Assembly: GCF_000739085.1 (NCBI RefSeq)
Contig: NZ_CP009110.1
Location: 1,798,001 to 1,862,000 of the forward strand
From: Amycolatopsis methanolica 239
GTDB lineage: Bacteria > Actinomycetota > Actinomycetes > Mycobacteriales > Pseudonocardiaceae
DNA length: 64,000 nucleotides
Reading direction: 5' to 3'
The position numbers and the translations under genes were made by a program. How positions within the stretch are numbered: the first letter of the stretch is position 1; each line of letters opens with the position of its first letter. Under the pieces are notes generated by a model. That model did not search any database. It worked only from the letters and a program-made list of their open reading frames with translations, and had not been told where the DNA came from. Shown here one piece after another: positions 9,634-18,536 of the stretch.

Positions 9634-10625
9634 GCGCGCGGGACCGGGCGCTCGGCGCGTTCGCCGGGCTCGCCCTCGGTGACGCGCTGGGCATGCCGAC
9701 GCAGTCGATGTCGCGAGCCGAGATCACCCGCCGCTACGGGCGGATCGAGACGCTCGTGGACGCCGTGGCGGACCAGCCGATCGCGCCCGGCATGCCGGCC
9801 GGGTCCATCACAGACGACACCGAACAGGCCCTGCTGCTGGCGCGGCTGCTCATCGACGGCGACGGCCGGATCGACCCGCTGGTGTTCGCCCGCGCGCTGC
9901 TCGACTGGGAAGCCGACATGATCCGGCGCGGCTCGGCCGACCTGCTCGGCCCGTCCACGAAACGCGCGCTGGACCTGCTCCAGTCGGGCGCCGACCCGGC
10001 CGAGGCCGGGCGCGGGGGCAGCACGAACGGCGCCGCCATGCGGATCACGCCGGTGGCGATCGCGACCCCGCCGGAGCTGGACTGCCTGCTGGACGCCGTG
10101 ACCGAAGCCAGTCTGGTCACGCACAACTCGAGCCTCGGCATCGCCGCGGCCGCGGCCGTCGCGGCGGCCGTGTCCGCGGGAGTGGACGGCGCGTCCCTGC
10201 CCGAAGCGCTCGACCACGCCGAAGCGGCGGCCGCGGCCGGTGCCGGCCGCGGCGCCTGGAGCGCGGGTGGCGACATCGCGGCCCGCATCCGCTGGGCCCG
10301 CGGCTGGGTGTCCGGACTGGACTCCGCGACCCTCGCCGACGCCGTCTACCAGGTGATCGGCACCTCGGTCGCGGCGCAGGAATCGGTGGTCGCCGCGATC
10401 GCGCTGGCGCAGGCGCTGGGCGAGCGGCCCGCCGACGCCCTCACCCTCGCCGCCGGACTGGGCGGCGACACCGACACCGTCGCCGCGATGTGCGGCGCGA
10501 TCCTCGGCGCGCAGCACGGCTTCGCCGGACTGCCCGCCGGACCGGTCGGCACCGTCCTCACGGTCAACCGGCTGGACCTCGGCCCCGTCGTCGACGGGCT
10601 GCTGGAACTTCGTGGAAGGAAGTGA
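9630..10625 (+). CDS. ADP-ribosylglycohydrolase family protein
   Basis: 331 residues, typical for the dinuclear-metal ADP-ribosylglycohydrolase fold. Metal-binding motifs TDDT (61-64) and GGDTDT (about 278-283) are both intact, and the GSTNGAAMRI loop is present. Members cleave N- or O-glycosidic bonds to ribose. In E. coli, YegU is the family member encoded beside a nucleoside transporter and a sugar kinase. Here the same neighbours suggest cleavage of a nucleoside-like substrate into base and ribose rather than reversal of protein ADP-ribosylation (inference). The GTG start overlaps the GntR stop. Confidence 0.9.
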   Translation: MSARDRALGAFAGLALGDALGMPTQSMSRAEITRRYGRIETLVDAVADQPIAPGMPAGSITDDTEQALLLARLLIDGDGRIDPLVFARALLDWEADMIRRGSADLLGPSTKRALDLLQSGADPAEAGRGGSTNGAAMRITPVAIATPPELDCLLDAVTEASLVTHNSSLGIAAAAAVAAAVSAGVDGASLPEALDHAEAAAAAGAGRGAWSAGGDIAARIRWARGWVSGLDSATLADAVYQVIGTSVAAQESVVAAIALAQALGERPADALTLAAGLGGDTDTVAAMCGAILGAQHGFAGLPAGPVGTVLTVNRLDLGPVVDGLLELRGRK

Positions 10626-10626
10626 C

Positions 10627-12069
10627 ATGGCGACTGACACCGCTGTCGAGTCCCGCGCGGGTGCACTGGAGACCCGCGGCATCGAACCGGTCCCCGAGGC
10701 CGAACGCACCGGCAGGCCGGGGCAGCTGTTCTGGGTGTGGTTCGCCGCGAACATCTCCATCCTCGGTCTGCCGCTCGGCGCGACGCTGGTCGCGATCCAG
10801 GGGCTGACGTTCTGGCAGGCCGCGATCGTCGCGGTGATCGGGTCGGTCGGGTCGTTCGCGATCGTCGGCGCGGTGTCGATCGCCGGGCGGCGCGGGGGAG
10901 CGCCGGGCCTGACGTTGTCCCGGGCGGTGTTCGGAGTGCACGGCAACGCCGGGCCGACCGTGGTGTCGCTGCTGTCGCGGCTGGGCTGGGAGACGGTCAA
11001 CACCACGACCGCCGCGTTCGCCCTGTTGTCCTTGTGCGCCATCGTGTTCGGCACCGCATCGGACGCGAAGGCCACGCCGGTGCTGACCATCGCCTGCATC
11101 GCGGTCTTCGTCGCCTGCACCGTGGTGGTCTCCGGGCTCGGGCACGCGGTGCTGGTCGCCGTGCAGCGCTGGGCGACGTGGATCTTCGGCGCGCTCAACA
11201 TCGTCGTCGCGGTGAACCTGGTCGCGACCATCGACTGGAGCGCCGTCGGGTCCGCCGAGCCGGCGTCGGTCGGCGCGATGATCGCCGGGGTCGGGACGAT
11301 CGCGGCCGGCACCGGCATCGGCTGGGCGAACGCCTCGGCCGACATGTCGCGTTACCAGTCGCCCGCGGTGCGCAACGGGTCGCTCGTGCTGTCCGCCGCC
11401 GCGGGCGCGGGGATCCCGCTGGTGCTCCTGATCGGCCTTGGCAGCCTGCTCTCCGCGGGTGACCCCACGCTCGCGCAGGCCGACGACCCGGTCGCCGCGA
11501 TCCGGTCGATGCTGCCCGCGTGGATGGCGGTGCCGTACCTGCTGGCCGCGTTCGGCGGGCTCCTGCTGTCCAACCACCTGTCGGTGTACTCCGCGGGACT
11601 GACCACGCTGACTCTGGGCATCCGGATCAAGCGGGTGTACGCGGTGGTGGTCGACGTGATCGTCACCTTCGCCGGGGCCGCGTACTTCATGCTGGTCGCG
11701 GACAACTTCTACGGGCCGTTCATCGCGTTCATCAGCCTGCTCGCGGTGCCGATCACCGCGTGGGTCGGCGTGTTCGGCGTGGACATGCTGCGCCGCAGGC
11801 ACTACGACCCGGCCGGGCTGATGGACCTGCGCCGCACCAGCGTGTACTGGTACCGGGCCGGGATCGAGCCGCGTGCGCTGCTGGCGTGGGCCGCGGGCAT
11901 CGTCACCGGGTACCTGTTCACCACCGCCGGCACCGGCGAGGACGTGTGGTTCACCGGGCCGTTCGCGAACACCTGGCCAGGGCAGAACGGGCTGGGCTGG
12001 CTGATCACGCTCGTCGTGGCGGGCGGCCTGTACGGGCTACTCGGCGGCGCGCGGACGGCGTCGAAGTGA
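10627..12069 (+). CDS. NCS1 family permease for nucleobases or nucleosides
   Basis: 480 residues with about twelve membrane segments. It has the features of the purine/cytosine permease (NCS1) family: an N-terminal WVWFAANISILGLPLG helix and the GIGWANASADMSRYQ region of helix six. The family imports nucleobases, hydantoins, allantoin, thiamine or nucleosides by cation symport. The start ATG is preceded by GGAAGGAAG. It is in one operon with the glycohydrolase before it and the kinase after it (GTGA overlap), so it probably imports their substrate. E. coli uses an unrelated transporter (YegT) in the analogous operon. Confidence 0.9.
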   Translation: MATDTAVESRAGALETRGIEPVPEAERTGRPGQLFWVWFAANISILGLPLGATLVAIQGLTFWQAAIVAVIGSVGSFAIVGAVSIAGRRGGAPGLTLSRAVFGVHGNAGPTVVSLLSRLGWETVNTTTAAFALLSLCAIVFGTASDAKATPVLTIACIAVFVACTVVVSGLGHAVLVAVQRWATWIFGALNIVVAVNLVATIDWSAVGSAEPASVGAMIAGVGTIAAGTGIGWANASADMSRYQSPAVRNGSLVLSAAAGAGIPLVLLIGLGSLLSAGDPTLAQADDPVAAIRSMLPAWMAVPYLLAAFGGLLLSNHLSVYSAGLTTLTLGIRIKRVYAVVVDVIVTFAGAAYFMLVADNFYGPFIAFISLLAVPITAWVGVFGVDMLRRRHYDPAGLMDLRRTSVYWYRAGIEPRALLAWAAGIVTGYLFTTAGTGEDVWFTGPFANTWPGQNGLGWLITLVVAGGLYGLLGGARTASK

Positions 12070-12956
12070 GCAGGCTCGTCCACACCGGACAGGTGATCGT
12101 CGACCTGGTGCTGCGGGTGCCGGAGCTGCCGAGGCGCGGCGGTGACGTCCTCGCGGATGGGATGGACCTGACTCCCGGTGGTGGCTTCAACGTGATGGCC
12201 GCCGCGGCCCGCTCCGGCGCCGAGGTGGTCTACGCCGGCGCCCACGGAACGGGCCGGTTCGGCGACGCGGTCCGGGCTGCGCTGGCGGCGGAGGGAATAA
12301 CGGTGGCGCAAGCTCCGCTGTCCGATGTGGACACCGGGGTGTGCGTGGTGCTGGTCGATTCCGGTGGCGAGCGGACGTTCGTGACCGGGACCGGCGCCGA
12401 GGGGATGCTCGCGCCGGGGCGGCTGGACGACGGGCCGGTGGCGGCGGACGACCTGGTGTACGTCAGCGGGTACTCGCTGGCGCACGCCCCGAACCGCGCG
12501 ACGCTGGCGGCGTGGCTGCCGACCGTGCCGGCGCGGGTGCTGCTCGACCCGGGTCCGCTCGCCGCCGACCTGCCGCTGGACGTCGTGCTGCCGCACGTGG
12601 ACATCCTGAGCTGCAACGCCGCGGAGGCTCGTGCGCTGTCCGGAAAGGACTCGCTGACGGAGGCTGCGTTGGCGCTCGGCGGAACGGTCGTCGTCCGCGA
12701 CGGCCCCGCCGGCTGCCTGCTGGCCGAGAACGGCGACGTGCGGACGATCCCCGGTTTCCCGGTGGAGCCCGTGGACACCAACGGCGCGGGCGACGCGCAC
12801 TGCGGCGTCCTCGCGGCGGAGCTGCTGGCGGGCGCCGACCTGGCCACGGCGGCCTACCGGGCGAACGCGGCCGCCGCGATGGCCGTGCTCCGCCGCGGCC
12901 CCGCCACGGCCCCCGGCCGCCAGGAGATCGACGAGTTCCTGGCGGCCCGCGCGTAG
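12066..12956 (+). CDS. PfkB family (ribokinase-like) sugar kinase
   Basis: 296 residues of the ribokinase/PfkB fold. The glycine-rich PGGGFNVMAAAARSG near residue 37 and the C-terminal signature DTNGAGDAHCG, with anion hole GAGD (240-243) and catalytic Asp243, are both intact. The family phosphorylates ribose, adenosine, other nucleosides or hexoses with ATP. As last gene of the operon it probably phosphorylates the sugar, or the whole nucleoside, handled by the transporter and glycohydrolase. The start GTG overlaps the permease stop. Confidence 0.9.
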   Translation: MSRLVHTGQVIVDLVLRVPELPRRGGDVLADGMDLTPGGGFNVMAAAARSGAEVVYAGAHGTGRFGDAVRAALAAEGITVAQAPLSDVDTGVCVVLVDSGGERTFVTGTGAEGMLAPGRLDDGPVAADDLVYVSGYSLAHAPNRATLAAWLPTVPARVLLDPGPLAADLPLDVVLPHVDILSCNAAEARALSGKDSLTEAALALGGTVVVRDGPAGCLLAENGDVRTIPGFPVEPVDTNGAGDAHCGVLAAELLAGADLATAAYRANAAAAMAVLRRGPATAPGRQEIDEFLAARA

Positions 12957-13220
12957 GGCGGCGCCGCTCAGGCCCGGCGCGGCGGCGGCACGAAGGGCGC
13001 GCTGCGCGAGCCCGGCGTGCTCGCTGACCGGTCCGGGTGGTTCCTCCCGGCGCAGCGGTAGGCGCTCTGCCTGGCGGCGACCGCGGGCCTTCTCGCGCCC
13101 TGGCGCGGTGTCGGTGCTCGCGGTGGCTGCCGTGCCGGCGAAGCGCGCTCGGCCACGGCGGCGAGGAACTCGCCGCTCTGCGGACGGCAGGCCTGCTCGC
13201 GGCCGGCCGGCGAGCCCGGC
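12957..13220. other. convergent spacer containing a copy of the acyl-CoA dehydrogenase gene end
   Basis: No intact gene was recognised. A 19-base string at 13053-13071 is identical to 13222-13240, the last codons of the acyl-CoA dehydrogenase gene. The match extends over 13046-13073 with two mismatches. On the reverse strand the copy still encodes the same last residues, QSAYR, inside an open frame. The rest is GC-rich and looks like decayed sequence. Confidence 0.55.
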
Positions 13221-14387
13221 TCAGCGGTAGGCGCTCTGCCCGGTCAGCAGCTGCCCGAGCACCAGCGTGTGGATCTCCTCCGTGCCCTCGTACGTCAGCA
13301 CGCTCTCCAGGTTGTTCGCGTGCCGCAGCACCGGGTACTCCAGGCTGATCCCGTTCGCGGCCAGGATCGTGCGCGCCGTGCGGGCGATGTCGATCGCGGT
13401 GCGCACGTTGTTCAGCTTGCCGAAGCTGACCAGCTCGGGCGGCAGCTCGCCGGCGTCCTTGCGGCGCCCGAGGTGCACCGCGAGCAGCATGCCCTGGTTC
13501 AGCTCCATCGCCATCCCGACCAGCTTCTGCTGCGTCAGCTGGAACCCGCCGATCGGGCGGCCGAACTGCTCTCGCGTCGACGCGTAGTCGAGTGCGCTTT
13601 CGTAGCACGTGCGGGCCGCGCCGAGCGCCCCGAACAGGATGCCGAACCGCGCCTCGGACAGGCAGGACAGCGGCCCCTTCAGCCCGGTCACGCCGGGCAG
13701 CACCGCGTCACCGGGCAGGCGCAGGTCGTCGAACGACAGCTCGGCCGTCGCGGACATCCGCAGCGACAGCTTGTGCTTGATCTCCCGCGCGGTGAACCCC
13801 GGCGTGTCCGTCGGCACCACGAACCCGCGCACGCCGTCGTCGGTGCGCGCCCACACCACGGCGACGTCGGCGAGGGTGCCGTTGGTGATCCACATCTTGG
13901 ACCCGTTGAGGATCCAGTCGCCACCGTCGCGCTTGGCGAACGTGCGCATGTCGCCAGGGTCGGACCCGCGGTCGGGCTCGGTGAGGCCGAAGCAGCCGAT
14001 CGCCTCGCCGCGCGCCATCGCCGGCAGCCAGCGGTCCTTCTGCTCGTCCGAGCCGTACTTCCAGATCGGGAACATCGCCAGCGAGCCCTGCACGGACACG
14101 AAGCTGCGCAGCCCGCTGTCACCGGCCTCCAGCTCCAGGCACGCCAGGCCGTACGCGGTGGCGCTGGTGCCCGCGCAGCCGTACCCGGTGAGGTGCATGC
14201 CGAGCAGGCCCATCTCGCCGAGCTGCCCCACGAGGTGCTTCGGGAACGTTGCGTCCTCGAACCACTGGCCGGCGTGGTCGGCGACCTCCTTGCGGACGAA
14301 GGTCCGCACCGTGTCCGCGATCTCGCGCTCCTCCTCGTTCAGCAGGTCGCGGATGCCGAGCAGGTCACGGGGGTCGGGCTTCGTCAT
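13221..14387 (-). CDS. acyl-CoA dehydrogenase (glutaryl-CoA dehydrogenase-like)
   Basis: 388 residues, the normal acyl-CoA dehydrogenase length. FAD- and substrate-binding motifs include CFGLTEPDRGSDPGDM and WITNGTLADVAVVWA. The likely catalytic base is the Glu in YEGTEEIHTLVLGQLLTG near the C-terminus, the position used by glutaryl-CoA dehydrogenases. That ending and YGCAGTSATAYGLACLELE favour the glutaryl-CoA branch, which would make crotonyl-CoA in lysine/tryptophan breakdown; another short-chain acyl-CoA is possible. Its ATG overlaps the stop of the amidase gene (ATGA), so the two are one operon. Confidence 0.88.
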   Translation of the reverse strand: MTKPDPRDLLGIRDLLNEEEREIADTVRTFVRKEVADHAGQWFEDATFPKHLVGQLGEMGLLGMHLTGYGCAGTSATAYGLACLELEAGDSGLRSFVSVQGSLAMFPIWKYGSDEQKDRWLPAMARGEAIGCFGLTEPDRGSDPGDMRTFAKRDGGDWILNGSKMWITNGTLADVAVVWARTDDGVRGFVVPTDTPGFTAREIKHKLSLRMSATAELSFDDLRLPGDAVLPGVTGLKGPLSCLSEARFGILFGALGAARTCYESALDYASTREQFGRPIGGFQLTQQKLVGMAMELNQGMLLAVHLGRRKDAGELPPELVSFGKLNNVRTAIDIARTARTILAANGISLEYPVLRHANNLESVLTYEGTEEIHTLVLGQLLTGQSAYR

Positions 14388-15604
14388 GACGGCGTTCTTC
14401 CTGTGCGGGCCCGTGCCAGGGCGCGGGCGGGTGGACCGGTTTCGATCACTCCGCCGAGCAGGCAGAGCAGGGCTTCCTGTCGCCGCGGCCCGACGAGCTG
14501 CGCGCCGGCCGGGAGGCCGGCGCCGGTCAGCCCCGCCGGGACCGTCAGCGCGGGATGCCCGCTGACCGAGGCTAGTGCCGTCAGCCGGTAGTAGGCGTTC
14601 TCGAGTGACTCCGCTCGCCCGCCGAGCTCGACCGTGTCGGTGCCGGCGGGCGCCGCGGTGACCGGCAGGGTTGGCATCAACAGGGCGTCGACTTCGCGGA
14701 ACACCGCGTCCACCTCGTCGGCGATCTCGGCGGCGCGGGCGCGGGCGGCGTCGTAGTCGTCCCGGCTCACCTCGGTGCCCGCCTTGAGCTGCCCGATCGC
14801 ACGGCCACGCAGGCCGGACGGGTCGTCGGAGTAGGCCCGCCACCACTGCTGGGCGGACTCGTACAGCATGGTCGTGAACCCGGCCGAGCGCGCGTGCCGG
14901 GCGCCCAGCGGCAGCTCGGCCGGCACGATCTCCGCGCCGGCCGCGCGCAGGGTCCCGGCGGCCGACTCGAACACCTCCAGCACCTCGGGGTCGACCTTGC
15001 CGCGCCACAGGTGCTCCGGCCAGCCGAGGCGCAGGCCCTCGACCGTGTCCGGCGCGGGTTCACCCGCACCGGCCAGGATCCGGTGCACGGTGAGGCAGTC
15101 CGCCGCCGTCCGCGCGATCGGCCCGACGGTGTCCATCGACGGCACGAGCGGAGTCACCCCGCGCATCGGCACGGTGCCGTGCGTCGGCCGCAGCCCGGCG
15201 ACCCCGCACAGCGCGGCCGGGATTCGGATCGAGCCGCCGGTGTCGGTGCCCAGCGCGACCGGCACGTCCCCGATGGCGACGGCGACCGCCGAGCCGCCGC
15301 TCGACCCGCCCGCGTCCCGGTCCGGCGCCCACGGGTTGCGGCAGCCGGGTGTGCGGACCGACCACGCCAGCTCCGGCACCGTGGTGCGGGAGACGGGGAC
15401 GTACCCGGCGGCACGCATCCGGGCGACCACCTCGGCGTCATCGGCCGCGACGTGGTGCCCCAGTCCGGGCGTGCCGTTGCGCGTCTTCTGGCCCGCGACG
15501 TCGAGGAAGTCCTTGACCGCGAAGGGGATTCCGGTTTCCGGGTGGGGAAAGCGCTCGACGTAGGCGCCGAAGTCGGTCGACAGCGCGCACACCTCCTCGT
15601 GCAC
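14384..15604 (-). CDS. amidase signature family enzyme
   Basis: 406 residues with the Ser-cisSer-Lys triad of amidases: Lys31 in VKDFLD, the cis-Ser in [12 protein letters not shown] (about 101-102), and the nucleophile in [11 protein letters not shown] (about Ser125). It hydrolyses amide bonds; the substrate is unknown. The GTG at 15604 has GGAAAG five bases upstream. In-frame sequence upstream has no start before a stop. The N-terminus is shorter than in GatA-like members, and this is not GatA because no gatB/gatC is nearby. It is translationally coupled to the acyl-CoA dehydrogenase gene. Confidence 0.88.
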   Translation of the reverse strand: MHEEVCALSTDFGAYVERFPHPETGIPFAVKDFLDVAGQKTRNGTPGLGHHVAADDAEVVARMRAAGYVPVSRTTVPELAWSVRTPGCRNPWAPDRDAGGSSGGSAVAVAIGDVPVALGTDTGGSIRIPAALCGVAGLRPTHGTVPMRGVTPLVPSMDTVGPIARTAADCLTVHRILAGAGEPAPDTVEGLRLGWPEHLWRGKVDPEVLEVFESAAGTLRAAGAEIVPAELPLGARHARSAGFTTMLYESAQQWWRAYSDDPSGLRGRAIGQLKAGTEVSRDDYDAARARAAEIADEVDAVFREVDALLMPTLPVTAAPAGTDTVELGGRAESLENAYYRLTALASVSGHPALTVPAGLTGAGLPAGAQLVGPRRQEALLCLLGGVIETGPPARALARARTGRTPS

Positions 15605-15675
15605 GGGGGCTTTCCGGAGAGCTTGCCCGATCAGTGTGACCCCGTCGAGGGTGCGGCGCGCGTAGTCTCGGCCAC

Positions 15676-15951
15676 ATGTGCCGAAACATCACGGTGCTCC
15701 GCGGGCTGGAGCCGTCGGCCACGGCGGAGGAGATCGAGGCCGCCGCGCGCCAGTACGTGCGCAAGGTGACCGGGGTGCAGACCCTGTCCGACGCCACGCG
15801 CGAGCCGTTCGAACGGGCCGTCGCGGAGATCGCCGAGATCACCACGCGGCTGCTCGGCGAGCTGCCCGCGCGCCGCCAGCCGCCCACGACGGTGCCCCCG
15901 TTGCGCCGGCCCGAGGTGCGCGCGCGGATCGCCGCGCGTCAGGCCCGGTAG
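15676..15951 (+). CDS. DUF2277 family protein
   Basis: 91 residues starting MCRNITVLRGLEPSATAEEI, the signature beginning of DUF2277 proteins, with the conserved ARQYVRKVTG helix. The family is small, cytoplasmic and of unknown function. The gene is divergent from the amidase gene. TAGTCT ends seven bases before the ATG and no Shine-Dalgarno is present, so it is probably leaderless. The 3' end overlaps the convergent methyltransferase pseudogene by 13 bases. Confidence 0.88.
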   Translation: MCRNITVLRGLEPSATAEEIEAAARQYVRKVTGVQTLSDATREPFERAVAEIAEITTRLLGELPARRQPPTTVPPLRRPEVRARIAARQAR

Positions 15952-16492
15952 AGCAGCAGGTAGCGGAAGAACAGCAGCGGCCGTACGCTCGATCCGGGCA
16001 GTAGCCGTGCGGAGTCGCGCCGCACCTGCGTCATCGTCGTGTCCCAGTCGCGCACCGGCGCCTTCGCGACCGGGTCCGGACCGCCGTTGAGGTGCTCACC
16101 CGCCGCCACGACCAGCCGCGCCGCCAGGTTGGCCGGCGGCGCGAGCAGGCCCCACATCGCCCAGTCCGCGGCCGAGCGCGGCCAGCACCCCGCCCGGGGT
16201 TGAGGGCGGCCCGCAGCACGTGGTGCAGCGAGGCGAGGCGCGAGATGAAGTCGTAGCGGTCCAGCTCCGCCGTCGTGACGTCCCCGTTCCGGTAGGTGAT
16301 GCCGGGGCCGAGCGCTCGTGCCGCGGCGACGACCTCCGCGGACGGGTCGATCCCCTCGACGGCCAGACCCGCCGCGGCCAGCTTGCGGGTGAACCGTCCC
16401 GCGCCGCACCTCACGTCCAGCGCGGTGCGCGTCCCGGCGGGCACGTGCCGCAGCAGCAACCGGTGGTAGGCGTGGTTGTGGTCGAACGGCAT
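15939..16492 (-). pseudogene. frameshifted class I SAM methyltransferase
   Basis: From the ATG at 16492 one frame gives MPFDHNHAYHRLLLRHVPAG and a SAM-binding motif region LDVRCGAGRFTRKLAAAGL. The usual motif is LDVGCG, so even motif I carries an Arg. Similarity stops after SLHHV near 16200. The C-terminal half (SAADWAMWGLLAPPANL to FFRYLLLYRA) continues in a different frame to a stop at 15939. The stretch between is also too short, so at least one indel and a deletion are involved. Probably a pseudogene of a small-molecule methyltransferase. Confidence 0.7.
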
Positions 16493-16565
16493 GCAGCCCA
16501 ACCTGCCAGGACCCGCGAAAGTAGACTCGGTCGGGTAGTCAACCCCGGCCGAAGAGGGAGAACGC

Positions 16566-18035
16566 GTGACATCGGGCGAGGACGAGGAGTACCCGGCGGA
16601 GCTGTCCAGCGGAGGCAACTTCGTAGCCGGGCCCCTGCCCGACGATCCGGCCGAGATCGACCCGGTCGACCTGGAGGAGATCGAGCGACAGGCCCGCCGT
16701 GAGCTGCTGCGCGTCGAGGCCGAACTGAATCAGCGCTGGCCGGAGACGAAGATCGAGCCGTCGCTCGACCGCATCGCCGCGCTGATGACCGTGCTGGGCG
16801 ACCCGCAGAAGACGTACCCCGTCATCCACGTCGCGGGCACCAACGGCAAGGGCTCGGTCACCCGCATGATCGACGCGCTGCTGTCCCGCCTCGGGCTGCG
16901 CGTGGGCCGCTACACCAGCCCGCACCTGCAGCTGGTCACCGAGCGGATCGCCGTCGACGGCGCTCCGATCGCGGCGTCCAAGTACGTCGACATCTACCGC
17001 GACATCGCGCCCTACATCGGCATGGTGGACAACGCGGGCGGCCCGAAGATGAGCAAGTTCGAGGTGCTCACCGGCATGGCGTTCGCCGCGTTCGCGGACG
17101 CGCCGGTCGACGCCGCGGTGATCGAGACCGGCATGGGCGGCACCTGGGACGCCACCAACGTCGCGGACGGGCAAGTCGCGGTCATCACGCCGATCGGCCT
17201 CGACCACATCGACTACCTGGGCAGCGACCTCGGCGGGATCGCGGGCGAGAAGGCCGGGATCATCAAGGCGGGCAGCGTCGCGATCCTCGCCGAGCAGGAG
17301 CCGGACGCGCAGCGCGTGCTGCTGGAGCGCACCGTCGAGGTGGACGCCACGGTGGCGCGCGCGGGCAGCGAGTTCGGCGTGCTGCGGCGCGAGATCGCGG
17401 TCGGCGGCCAGATGCTGAGCCTGCAGGGCCTCGGCGGTGTCTACGACGAGATCTTCCTGCCCCTGCACGGCGCGCACCAGGCCAACAACGCGCTGCTGGC
17501 GCTGGCCGCGGTCGAGGCGTTCTTCGGCGCGGGCAAGGACAGGCGGCTCGACATCGAGGCCGTGCGCGAGGCGTTCGCGGCGGTGGAGATCCCGGGGCGC
17601 CTGGAGCCCGTCCGCGCCGCGCCCACGGTCCTGCTGGACGCGGCCCACAACCCGCACGGCGCGCGGGCGCTGGCCACCGCCATCGAGGAGGAGTTCGCGT
17701 TCCGCAGGCTGGCCGCGGTCATCGGGGTGCTCGAGGACAAGGACGTGCGCGGCGTGCTGGAGGCGCTCGAACCGGTGGTCTCCGACGTGGTGGTCACCAA
17801 GAACAGCTCGCCCCGCGCGATGCCGCTGGACGAGCTGAACGAACTGGCGCTGGCGGTGTTCGGGGAGGACCGGGTGGTCGCCGAGCCCAGCCTGGACGCG
17901 GCGGTGGAGACCGCGGTGGCGCTGGTCGAGGAGAGCGACGGCGGCGAACCGCTGGCCGGTGGCGGCGTGCTGATCACGGGTTCCGTCGTCACGGTCGGCG
18001 ACGCGCGGACGTTGTTCGGGAAGGAGCCCGCGTGA
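16566..18035 (+). CDS. folC: bifunctional folylpolyglutamate/dihydrofolate synthase
   Basis: 489 residues of the Mur-ligase fold. It adds glutamate to folates and, in bifunctional forms, makes dihydrofolate. The P-loop GTNGKGS is at 91-97, the TSPHL motif follows at about 119, and the C-terminal LLDAAHNPHGARAL block is near 358. The first 40 residues are an acidic extension seen in actinobacterial FolC. The GTG at 16566 has AGAGGGAGA upstream. It is followed by the DUF4233 gene with a GTGA overlap, as in mycobacteria. Confidence 0.97.
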   Translation: MTSGEDEEYPAELSSGGNFVAGPLPDDPAEIDPVDLEEIERQARRELLRVEAELNQRWPETKIEPSLDRIAALMTVLGDPQKTYPVIHVAGTNGKGSVTRMIDALLSRLGLRVGRYTSPHLQLVTERIAVDGAPIAASKYVDIYRDIAPYIGMVDNAGGPKMSKFEVLTGMAFAAFADAPVDAAVIETGMGGTWDATNVADGQVAVITPIGLDHIDYLGSDLGGIAGEKAGIIKAGSVAILAEQEPDAQRVLLERTVEVDATVARAGSEFGVLRREIAVGGQMLSLQGLGGVYDEIFLPLHGAHQANNALLALAAVEAFFGAGKDRRLDIEAVREAFAAVEIPGRLEPVRAAPTVLLDAAHNPHGARALATAIEEEFAFRRLAAVIGVLEDKDVRGVLEALEPVVSDVVVTKNSSPRAMPLDELNELALAVFGEDRVVAEPSLDAAVETAVALVEESDGGEPLAGGGVLITGSVVTVGDARTLFGKEPA

Positions 18036-18424
18036 GCGAGGAGAAGACGGTCCGGCCCCCGGCGAAGGACCCGATGAAGTCCTTCCGCGGCGTGATGGCC
18101 GGGACGCTGATCTGCGAGGCCATCACGGTCGGCCTCGCCCTGCCGGTGATCGCCAACCTGGGCGGCGGCATCGGCACCCTCGCGGGCTGGGGGATCATCG
18201 TGATCGCCGTCCTGCACGTGCTGCTGTGCGGCGTCCTGAAGCGGCGCTGGGCGGTGCCGGCGATCCTGGTGCTGCAGGTCGCGCTGGTCGCGTACTTCGT
18301 CGACACGGTGGCCATCGGCGTCATCGGCCTGCTGTTCCTCGCGTTCTGGCTGTGGGCGCTGTGGCTGCGCAACGACGTGGCCCGGCGCATGGCCGAGGGC
18401 CGTCTGCCCAGCCAGCAGCAGTAG
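18032..18424 (+). CDS. DUF4233 membrane protein
   Basis: 130 residues with about four membrane segments, matching the DUF4233 family found directly after folC in many actinobacteria (M. tuberculosis Rv2446c position). The N-terminus is charged and cytoplasmic, with the conserved DPMKSFRGVMAGTL. Function unknown. Its start overlaps the folC stop in GTGA, so expression is coupled to folC. Confidence 0.92.
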   Translation: MSEEKTVRPPAKDPMKSFRGVMAGTLICEAITVGLALPVIANLGGGIGTLAGWGIIVIAVLHVLLCGVLKRRWAVPAILVLQVALVAYFVDTVAIGVIGLLFLAFWLWALWLRNDVARRMAEGRLPSQQQ

Positions 18425-18438
18425 CGGCGATCCGAATA

Positions 18439-18503
18439 GAGAGCGGTGCTCTTGACAAGGGCGCTCCGCTGGGTCATTCTTGTCTTGTGAGATCACTGCT
18501 CTC
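18439..18503 (+). promoter_or_regulatory. promoter flanked by nested inverted repeats, upstream of the DUF4260 gene
   Basis: TTGACA (18452-18457) and CATTCT (18475-18480) are 17 bases apart and form a vegetative-type promoter for the DUF4260 gene. Outer arms GAGAGCGGTG (18439-18448) and CACTGCTCTC (18494-18503) pair at nine of ten positions. Inner arms GACAAG (18454-18459) and CTTGTC (18479-18484) pair fully. The repeat could be an operator or an RNA hairpin ending the folC operon. Confidence 0.6.
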
Positions 18504-18536
18504 GAAATGGACAACCGATCTCGGAGGAGTGTTCCC

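Noticed and set aside
13037-13348. A plus-strand frame with a protein-like helix (EELAALRTAGLLAAG)
   Set aside because: It runs into the antisense of the acyl-CoA dehydrogenase gene, has no convincing start, and matches no family I recognise.
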